Origin: Anaerolineae bacterium
Lineage (GTDB): Bacteria > Chloroflexota > Anaerolineae > Aggregatilineales > Phototrophicaceae
Length of the DNA stretch: 64,000 nt
Direction of reading: 5' to 3'
Assembly (NCBI GenBank): GCA_025055175.1
Contig: JANWYT010000002.1
Span: 248,001 to 312,000 of the forward strand
Shown: piece by piece, positions 58,154-64,000 of the stretch
How the letters are laid out: each line of letters starts with the position of its first letter
Numbering within the stretch: position 1 is the first letter of the stretch
The notes under the pieces: model-generated
The model's database searches: none
Told to the model about the DNA's origin: nothing
Seen by the model: only the letters and a program-made list of their open reading frames with translations
Made by a program: the position numbers and the translations under genes

Positions 58154-58507
58154 GTGAGCTGGAAACTGCGCGTTACTCTGATGAGTGGGATCAAGGACGG
58201 CCAGCAAATTGAGCTGACGCTGGGCGAAGATGGCCATTTGACAGAGCAAAGCTGGTCGCTCTCTATCGGACGCGCAGAAGACAACGACATTTGGCTGAGC
58301 CAAGATACCTTTGCTTCACGCTATCATGCTGCCTTGCACTGGCGCGAAGATCGCTGGTGGCTAGAGGACAAAAAAAGCACAAATGGCTCTTTCGTCGAAA
58401 ATCCTCAGGATATCCTTGAGGAGTTGCGCGTCGAAGACACAACAGCCCTCGACTTGACGCAATGGATACGAATTGGACGCACATGGTTGCAGTTACAAAT
58501 GGAGTAA
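58154..58507 (+). CDS. FHA-domain protein
   Basis: A 117-residue phosphothreonine-binding module and little else. The FHA core GRAEDNDIWLSQDTFASRYH, LEDKKSTNGSFV and the late beta strands IRIGRTWLQLQ are present with Arg, Ser and Asn positions kept. It would bind phosphorylated proteins, perhaps targets of kinases such as that at 16311. GTG start at 58154; a TATAAT lies at 58098-58103. It precedes the ClpN-kinase gene by 6 bases, and that gene's ribosome site lies in its end, so they are translationally coupled. Confidence 0.88.
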   Translation: MSWKLRVTLMSGIKDGQQIELTLGEDGHLTEQSWSLSIGRAEDNDIWLSQDTFASRYHAALHWREDRWWLEDKKSTNGSFVENPQDILEELRVEDTTALDLTQWIRIGRTWLQLQME

Positions 58508-58513
58508 CGCGCT

Positions 58514-60439
58514 GTGGAAGAACAGGTTGACCTCTCCGAAATTCTCATCAGCGCGCGGCTCGAGTCTCATCGTATGCGCCATTTCTTCATCGGTGTTGAG
58601 CATTTGTTTATTGCGCTGCTGGAGTTGCGTGGCGGATTGATGAGCCACATCTTAGCGGATGAGGGCCAATCGTCGGAGTTTGTCGCTGATCTCATTCGGC
58701 GTAAGGTGGGCAAAGGAGGGCGCACTCACCACTGGACAGGCATCCCCAACACGCCGCGCGCCAACGTAGTGTTAGACATTGCTCATGAAGTCGCCTTGTC
58801 TCAAGGAAGGCGAGAAGTCTATGAGCGCGATCTCCTGATGGCTATCTTTGAAGAACGCGACAATTTGTGCATGCGCGTGCTTAAAGCCCTCAAGCTCGAC
58901 CTAGACGCGCTGCGCAAGCAGGTGCAGACGCGGCCGCTCGCGCGCGCTGTATCGCAAACTTTCCTGGCTATCGTCTTTGCCCCTGATTTTGAGGGTGGCT
59001 TGGTCAACGATCAACTCTACATTTTGCGTCGGATGTTTCATGGCTATGCTCAGCTGCGCATAGAAGCACGTCTGACAGGGGGCTACACTTCGGCTGAGGT
59101 GCTGGTGGCGACGCCTATCAGAGTTGATGGACGCGAAGACGCTTCGGTGGTGGCCAAGATAGATCACAAAGACGCTATCATCGAAGAAGCGCAGCGCTAC
59201 GAGCGCTTCGTCAAGAATACGCTGCCGCCGCTCACCGCGCGACTGGAAGACAAACCTACTGCTCCCGACATCTCGGACTTGGCCGGCCTGAAGTACACCC
59301 TCATCACCGACAGCGAGGGCAAATCGCGCACCATACGCGCTGTCCTCCGAGAGTGGTCAGGCGATCGAATTGGTCAATGGCTGAGCCAGCGCTTATTCCA
59401 CACCTTCGGCGCGAAATGGTGGCAGCAGCGCACGCCGTATCGCTTTGCTGTCTGGCAAGAATACGATCATCTGCTGCCACCCATCCTGACATTGGAGGTT
59501 GTGAAGCCACAAGACCTTTCCAGGCCAGCTCTCATCCTCAAAGACCCGATTCGGCGCAGCGCTGTGACCTATCTTGAGTATGGCACGCAGGTTGCTGTGG
59601 ATAACTTCGCCGTCCACAAGGTTGATGAAGAGCGTGGCATTTTGATCCTGGCTCTGGGCCAGCATGGCTCGACAGCGCGCCCTTATCAGATTGAAGTGCG
59701 TGGTATCGACTTCAAGCAAGACGCCTACTACCGCAACGAGATCGTAGAGCGCCTGGTAGGCAAGGTGTGGCTCACGCGACATGAGCAGTTCTTGCAAGGT
59801 GTGCGGTTGCTGCAACCTGATTTTGACGAGCAGGCCGAGACGCTGCCTTTCGACAGAGATCGACTACCCAACCCTCTGGTGTTTTATGCGCGTCTGTTGG
59901 ACGTGGTAATTGACGGCACACTCTGTACGACGCACAGTGATCTGCATCTGGGCAATATCATGCTAGGGCAGGACGACATTCCTCTGCTGATCGATTTTGC
60001 GCGCGCCCGCGATGGCCATGCCCTGTTTGATTGGGCCACGCTGGAGATGAGCCTCCTCACGGAACTCGTTGCGCCGCTCGTGCATAGCAGTTGGGATGAC
60101 GTGCGCGCAGTGACGAGGCACTATCTGCTGTTCAGTAGAGGCAGCGTATTACCTTCTGCCTCTGAAGCGTTACAGAACGCCTTCAGGGCTATACAAGGCG
60201 TGAGAGAGGTCGTCCAAATTTGCTTGGCTCACCCTGCCAGTTGGCATGAATACTACGTTGCCCTGACTTTCTTGGCGTTGCGAGCTATGCTCTGGGAGAG
60301 CATACCACTCGCTGGCCGTCGCCTCATGCTCTATGTGGCCGCAGCAGCAATCCGAGAGTCCGTAGGTCTGATTGCGCCACAGGGGCAGGGCAGGGGCACT
60401 CCGATGGATAAAACAGATGTCCCCGCCTCGCTGGATTGA
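58514..60439 (+). CDS. ClpN-domain fused to kinase-like domain
   Basis: A 641-residue protein with an unusual plan. Residues ~8-140 form two Clp repeat (Clp_N) halves (SEILISARLESHRMRHFFIG, ERDLLMAIFEERDNLCMRVL), as in ClpA/ClpC, but no AAA+ ATPase follows. Residues ~170-620 form a protein-kinase/aminoglycoside-phosphotransferase-like fold with a glycine-rich loop (LTGGYTSAEVLVAT, ~187-200), K215 in VVAKID with acidic helix, catalytic HSDLHLGNIM (H474, D476) and DFA (D494). It may phosphorylate a protein or small molecule, with Clp_N as adaptor. GTG start with GGAG 7 bases upstream. Resembles 'ternary-complex-associated' kinase-like proteins. Function unknown. Confidence 0.72.
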   Translation: MEEQVDLSEILISARLESHRMRHFFIGVEHLFIALLELRGGLMSHILADEGQSSEFVADLIRRKVGKGGRTHHWTGIPNTPRANVVLDIAHEVALSQGRREVYERDLLMAIFEERDNLCMRVLKALKLDLDALRKQVQTRPLARAVSQTFLAIVFAPDFEGGLVNDQLYILRRMFHGYAQLRIEARLTGGYTSAEVLVATPIRVDGREDASVVAKIDHKDAIIEEAQRYERFVKNTLPPLTARLEDKPTAPDISDLAGLKYTLITDSEGKSRTIRAVLREWSGDRIGQWLSQRLFHTFGAKWWQQRTPYRFAVWQEYDHLLPPILTLEVVKPQDLSRPALILKDPIRRSAVTYLEYGTQVAVDNFAVHKVDEERGILILALGQHGSTARPYQIEVRGIDFKQDAYYRNEIVERLVGKVWLTRHEQFLQGVRLLQPDFDEQAETLPFDRDRLPNPLVFYARLLDVVIDGTLCTTHSDLHLGNIMLGQDDIPLLIDFARARDGHALFDWATLEMSLLTELVAPLVHSSWDDVRAVTRHYLLFSRGSVLPSASEALQNAFRAIQGVREVVQICLAHPASWHEYYVALTFLALRAMLWESIPLAGRRLMLYVAAAAIRESVGLIAPQGQGRGTPMDKTDVPASLD

Positions 60440-60443
60440 GTCT

Positions 60444-61505
60444 TCAGAGCTTGGCAATCACGGCATCGGTGAATTCGCGCGTGCTGACGACGGTTTCGCC
60501 CTGACGAGCGATGTCGCCAGTGCGCGCGCCATCGGCCAGGACGCCTTCAACGGCCTGTTCGATGGCTTTTGCCTCAGCGTCCAAGTTGAGGCTGTAGCGC
60601 AGCAGCATAGCCAGGCTTAGGATCATGCCTGTGGGGTTAGCCTTGCCTCGGCCTGCAATGTCTGGCGCTGAGCCGTGAACTGGTTCATAAAGGCCAAACC
60701 GCCCTTCGCCTAACGAAGCTGAGGGGAGCATGCCCAGCGAACCAGCCAAGACAGAGGCCTCATCGCTTAAGATGTCGCCGAACATATTCTCCGCCAGGAG
60801 AACGTCAAACGACGATGGGCGCATGATGAGGTGCATGGTGCAAGCATCGACCAAAACGTGGTCTAAGACAACGTCAGGATAGTCTTCATGGACGCGATTC
60901 ACGGTGCTGCGCCACAAGCGCATAGAAGCTAGGACGTTAGCTTTGTCAACAGAAGTCACTTTCTTACGGCGACCCTGAGCAGCGCGAAAGGCGACGTGCG
61001 CTACTCGCTCAACTTCTGAGCGTGTGTAGAGCATGGTGTCGTAAGCGGTATCACCGTCGCCCATCTCCTGGCGCGGGCCAAAGTACAAGCCGCCTGTTAG
61101 CTCACGGATGATGAGGATGTCTACGCCCTCTAACAAATCGGGACGCAACGGTACATTCTGAGCCAGCATGGGATAAACTTTGACAGGACGCAGATTGGCG
61201 AACAGACCAAAGTGTTTTCGCATAGCCAGTAGACCTTGTTCAGGACGGACTCTTGCAGATGGACTATCCCACTGAGGCCCGCCAACAGCCGCCAACAAGA
61301 TAGCATCTGACTGCTCACCAAGTCGACGAGTTTCTTGAGGGAAGGGATCGCCTGCTCTGTCAATGGCAACCCCACCAATGAGCGCTTCATGAGTGACAAA
61401 TTCATGGCCGTAGCGCGACGACACACGATCCAAGACGCGCAGTGCCTCAGCCATCACTTCGGGGCCAATTCCATCACCAGAGAGAGTTGTAATGGTCGCT
61501 TTCAT
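60444..61505 (-). CDS. leuB: 3-isopropylmalate dehydrogenase
   Basis: Oxidises and decarboxylates 3-isopropylmalate in leucine synthesis. A 353-residue NAD-dependent enzyme with [53 protein letters not shown] and [21 protein letters not shown] at 61505 is preferred, with AGGAG 7-8 bases upstream; the frame to 61580 overlaps the preceding gene region. It is the last gene of leuC-leuD-cimA-leuB. Its stop lies 4 bases from the convergent ClpN-kinase gene. Confidence 0.95.
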   Translation of the reverse strand: MKATITTLSGDGIGPEVMAEALRVLDRVSSRYGHEFVTHEALIGGVAIDRAGDPFPQETRRLGEQSDAILLAAVGGPQWDSPSARVRPEQGLLAMRKHFGLFANLRPVKVYPMLAQNVPLRPDLLEGVDILIIRELTGGLYFGPRQEMGDGDTAYDTMLYTRSEVERVAHVAFRAAQGRRKKVTSVDKANVLASMRLWRSTVNRVHEDYPDVVLDHVLVDACTMHLIMRPSSFDVLLAENMFGDILSDEASVLAGSLGMLPSASLGEGRFGLYEPVHGSAPDIAGRGKANPTGMILSLAMLLRYSLNLDAEAKAIEQAVEGVLADGARTGDIARQGETVVSTREFTDAVIAKL

Positions 61506-61576
61506 CAGACGATCTCCTGCGTAGACAGCAAGAGAGCGCACGTACGCTCTCCACAAGACAAGAATTAAGAGAAGTT

Positions 61577-63169
61577 TCAATCGCCAGAAGGCACGCTCTC
61601 ATGCTGATGGGCAAGTGAAAGACCGTACTCCACAGCGTCTACCAGGGCCAGCCAGCTCGCGCGGATGATATCTGTACCAGCGCCTACCGTACTCCAGCGA
61701 TGAGAACCGCGCTGGGTGTCGATCAAGACGCGCGTCGTGGCCGCTGTCGCGTTCTCACCGTCGAGGATACGTACTTTGTAATCAACCAGCTGAAATTCGG
61801 CAATCTGTGGATAATGGGGCATGAGGGCCTTGCGCAGAGCCATGTCCAGCGCGTTCACCGGGCCGTTGCCCTCTGCGGCAGTATGCACAACGTCACCTCC
61901 AATTTCTAGCTTCATCATCGCTTCTGAGACGTGGCCGCGACCGCGCCGATCTTCGACAATCACCGTAAAATCGATCAAGTGGAAGAGAGGCATATAACCC
62001 GGCTTGGCACGGTGCAACCGGACAGCCACAGAAGCTTCTGCGCCTTCGAAGACGTAACCTTCGCTCTCCAGCCGCTTGATGTCTGCCAAGACTTGCCCTG
62101 CTTCATCTCCGCTGACCTCCAGAGCCATCTCCTCAGCTTTGCTGAGGATGTTACCCTTGCCCGACAAATCCGACACCAGAACGCGCATCTCGTTGCCCAC
62201 GCGGGACGGATCAATGTGCTGGTAGCTATCCACATTGCGCCGAATGGCAGCAACGTGAATGCCACCTTTATGGGCAAAAGCGCTCCTGCCAACGTAGGCA
62301 GCGTGGTCATCCGGAGCAAGGTTGGCAATCTCAGCTACTGTGCGTGACAGCTGCGTCAGGCCAGATAATTTGCTTGGATCAGGCAAACAAGGGACGCCCA
62401 TCTTCAGCTCAAGGTCAGGGATAATGCTGCACAAATTGGCGTTACCGCAGCGCTCGCCGTAGCCGTTAATCGTACCCTGCACTTGGACGGCGCCAGCTCG
62501 AACAGCAGCCAGAGAGTTGGCCACTGCAAGTTCGCCATCGTTGTGCGTGTGAATGCCAATCTGGGCATGAGGGAAGGCTTGGCGTACTTTTTCAACGAGC
62601 TCCGTAATCTCCCAGGGCATAGAGCCGCCGTTGGTATCGCAGAGGACGATGCTGTCCGCTCCACCATCCAGCGCAGTACGCAACGTGTCGAAAGCGTATT
62701 CAAGGTCTAGCTTAGCGCCGTCGAAGAAATGCTCGGCGTCGTAGATAACTTCCTTGCCCAGACTCTTGAGGTAGCGCAGACTCTCGCGGATCATGCGCAG
62801 ATTTTCTTGCGGCGTCGTCTGCAAAACGTCGGTCACATGGAGCATGGAAGTCTTGCCGACGACGGTGACAACCGGGGTCTGCGCATCCACTAGGGCTTGA
62901 ATGTTAGGATCATCGGCTGGATCACTGTCCTTGCGGCAGGTTGAGCCAAAAGCTGCTAAGCGAGCATGCCTGAACGTCATGTGGCGCGCCTCTTCAAAGA
63001 AAGCCGCATCTTTGGGATTTGATCCGGGCCAACCGCCTTCGATGTAGGCCACGCCGAAATCATCGAGCAGGCGCGCAATCTTGAGCTTGTCAGCCAGAGA
63101 GAGCGAGATACCTTCGCGCTGTGTGCCATCGCGCAGAGTGGTGTCGTAGATGGCAACCTGTGATCTCAT
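61577..63169 (-). CDS. cimA: Citramalate synthase
   Basis: Condenses acetyl-CoA with pyruvate to start the threonine-independent route to isoleucine; together with the leu enzymes it makes 2-oxobutanoate. A 530-residue DRE-TIM synthase with [39 protein letters not shown] and the metal HxH motif in [19 protein letters not shown]-terminal regulatory domain [20 protein letters not shown]. The WPGSNPKD sequence marks CimA rather than LeuA. Ribosome site GGGAG is upstream. A hairpin lies between leuD and this gene. Confidence 0.9.
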   Translation of the reverse strand: MRSQVAIYDTTLRDGTQREGISLSLADKLKIARLLDDFGVAYIEGGWPGSNPKDAAFFEEARHMTFRHARLAAFGSTCRKDSDPADDPNIQALVDAQTPVVTVVGKTSMLHVTDVLQTTPQENLRMIRESLRYLKSLGKEVIYDAEHFFDGAKLDLEYAFDTLRTALDGGADSIVLCDTNGGSMPWEITELVEKVRQAFPHAQIGIHTHNDGELAVANSLAAVRAGAVQVQGTINGYGERCGNANLCSIIPDLELKMGVPCLPDPSKLSGLTQLSRTVAEIANLAPDDHAAYVGRSAFAHKGGIHVAAIRRNVDSYQHIDPSRVGNEMRVLVSDLSGKGNILSKAEEMALEVSGDEAGQVLADIKRLESEGYVFEGAEASVAVRLHRAKPGYMPLFHLIDFTVIVEDRRGRGHVSEAMMKLEIGGDVVHTAAEGNGPVNALDMALRKALMPHYPQIAEFQLVDYKVRILDGENATAATTRVLIDTQRGSHRWSTVGAGTDIIRASWLALVDAVEYGLSLAHQHESVPSGD

Positions 63170-63193
63170 GATTCATGTCTCCCGTGTGTTGGA

Positions 63194-63212
63194 GGGCCGT
63201 ACATCACGGCCC
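63194..63212. other. Hairpin between leuD and cimA
   Basis: GGGCCGT-ACATC-ACGGCCC forms a perfect 7-bp stem with a 5-base loop in the 59-base gap. No T tract follows on the minus strand, so it is probably an intercistronic structure rather than a terminator. Confidence 0.4.
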
Positions 63213-63228
63213 AACCGATGAGGTAGCT

Positions 63229-63843
63229 TTAAGCGAACGCAGTGGTGGGAATGGCAGGCGGCATGGCAGCTTCGAAGGCTGCGATGTCGTCTTCTAAGCT
63301 CATGAGAAAACCCAGCTGATCGACTCCGTTCATCAGGCAATAGCGAGTGAAGGGGTCTATCGGAAAGGTCACGCAGCGGCCATCAGGCAGAATGAGCGAT
63401 CGGTCTTCTAGGCTGACAGTGACTTCAATCTGTGGGTCTTCCTCAGCCAAGCTCATCAACTGCTGGTGCGTCTCTTTGTCAACAACCACCGGGATGAGGC
63501 CGTTCTTAAGCGCGTTGTTACGAAAGATGTCGGCGAATTCTGTGCTGATGACGACACGAAAGCCCATGCCCAGCAAAGCCCAGGGCGCGTGTTCGCGCGA
63601 GCTGCCACAGCCGAAGTTGTTGCCAGCAATCAGCACGCTGGCACCCTGATAGCGCGCCTGGTTGAGGACGAAGTTAGGGTTGGGTGAGCCGTCAGCCAGG
63701 TAGCGCCAATCGAAGAAACACGACGCGCCTAAGCCAGCTTTGTCCGTTGTCTTGAGGAAGCGCGCTGGGATGATCTGGTCGGTATCAATGTCGTTGATGG
63801 GCAGAGGAACAATGCGGCCCGTGATTGTGATGATCTTCTCCAT
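63229..63843 (-). CDS. leuD: 3-isopropylmalate dehydratase small subunit
   Basis: Pairs with LeuC to isomerise isopropylmalate and, with citramalate, to form citraconate-derived products. A 204-residue swivel-domain protein with DIDTDQIIPARFLKTTD, NFGCGSSREHAPWALLGMGF and the YCLMNGVDQLGFLMS C terminus. The usual residues are kept. It lies 9 bases after the leuC stop. Confidence 0.95.
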   Translation of the reverse strand: MEKIITITGRIVPLPINDIDTDQIIPARFLKTTDKAGLGASCFFDWRYLADGSPNPNFVLNQARYQGASVLIAGNNFGCGSSREHAPWALLGMGFRVVISTEFADIFRNNALKNGLIPVVVDKETHQQLMSLAEEDPQIEVTVSLEDRSLILPDGRCVTFPIDPFTRYCLMNGVDQLGFLMSLEDDIAAFEAAMPPAIPTTAFA

Positions 63844-63852
63844 GAGGTCTAC

Positions 63853-64000
63853 CTAAGCCATTTGTGGCACATACAGTTCACGCGGATCTGTGACGACTCC
63901 TGTCACTGCTGCGGCGACAGCAGTCAGCGGGCTGGCGAGGAAGGTACGCCCTCCCTTGCCCTGGCGACCCTCGAAGTTGCGGTTGCTGGTGCTGACGGCA
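63853..64000 (-). CDS. leuC: 3-isopropylmalate dehydratase large subunit, C-terminal end (partial)
   Basis: Only the last ~48 codons are in the window; the gene continues past base 64000. The visible stretch, from ...[20 protein letters not shown] to ...[11 protein letters not shown] and TAG at 63853, is the C-terminal signature of LeuC, a [4Fe-4S] aconitase-family enzyme. The start and cluster-binding cysteines lie outside the window. Confidence 0.9.
   Translation of the reverse strand, partial: AVSTSNRNFEGRQGKGGRTFLASPLTAVAAAVTGVVTDPRELYVPQMA

Overview
The window looks like a piece of chromosome from a member of the Chloroflexota, probably an Anaerolineae-related lineage (inference). The signs are moderate GC with dense, short-spaced genes, several exported proteins with proline/threonine-rich linkers (TPTPT-type) and LysM domains, a PknB-type kinase with a proline-rich tail, SPFH, CAP-domain and GT39 proteins, and a mixed-strand layout of small operons. 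No phage, insertion sequence, CRISPR array or plasmid gene was seen. About sixty protein genes, two tRNA genes and several promoters and hairpins can be supported. No gene-free stretch exceeds 300 bases; the longest is the roughly 270-base troA/hisH divergent region.

Layout. 1-789: end of a SARP/BTAD-type regulator. 851-1921: exported class-A beta-lactamase-fold hydrolase. 1892-6218 (minus): a complete manganese/zinc/iron ABC importer. Its promoter carries a DtxR/MntR-type operator, and its last permease has a six-cysteine insertion and a C-terminal winged-helix domain. 6364-9691: hisH-A-F-I-E plus a thioesterase, preceded by a possible leader peptide and hairpin, then tRNA-Arg. 9826-16289: pectin-acetylesterase-like protein, SAM hydrolase, SelB, a coiled-coil protein and dGTPase. 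16311-25520: PknB kinase, a glycosidase-like exported protein lacking one expected catalytic glutamate, a three-gene zinc-ribbon/helical/SPFH operon, GT39, a NERD-like membrane protein and an exported CARDB-like protein. 25683-29564: yajC-secD-secF and an alcohol dehydrogenase. 29567-34131: two GAF histidine kinases around a Sir2 deacetylase and a receiver-MinD/CpaE fusion.

34201-43285: mutL with altered endonuclease motifs, two tandem LysM proteins, a nucleotidyltransferase-like protein, a small HEAT-like protein, valS, udk and tRNA-Thr. 43332-47598 (minus): a NodU/TobZ-type carbamoyltransferase operon with small membrane proteins that runs into purH. 47688-55234: DUF1295 protein, Lon-substrate-binding-domain protein, nagA, ferredoxin, FemAB-like acyltransferase, GT4, an unknown protein, and a CAP-domain protein with a duplicated C-terminal module. 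55332-58060: argG-argH. 58154-60439: an FHA protein coupled to an unusual ClpN-kinase fusion. 60444-64000 (minus): leuC(partial)-leuD-cimA-leuB for branched-chain amino acid synthesis.

The window mixes amino-acid biosynthesis (His, Arg, Leu, and Ile through citramalate), translation and repair housekeeping, and signalling and envelope genes of little-known function. The best candidates for undescribed biology are the FHA plus ClpN-kinase pair (58154-60439), the regulator-fused metal permease with its operator (1892-6291), the zinc-ribbon/SPFH operon (19149-21337), the duplicated module of the CAP protein, and a group of proteins whose expected active-site residues look changed (MutL, glycosidase-like, NERD-like, nucleotidyltransferase-like).
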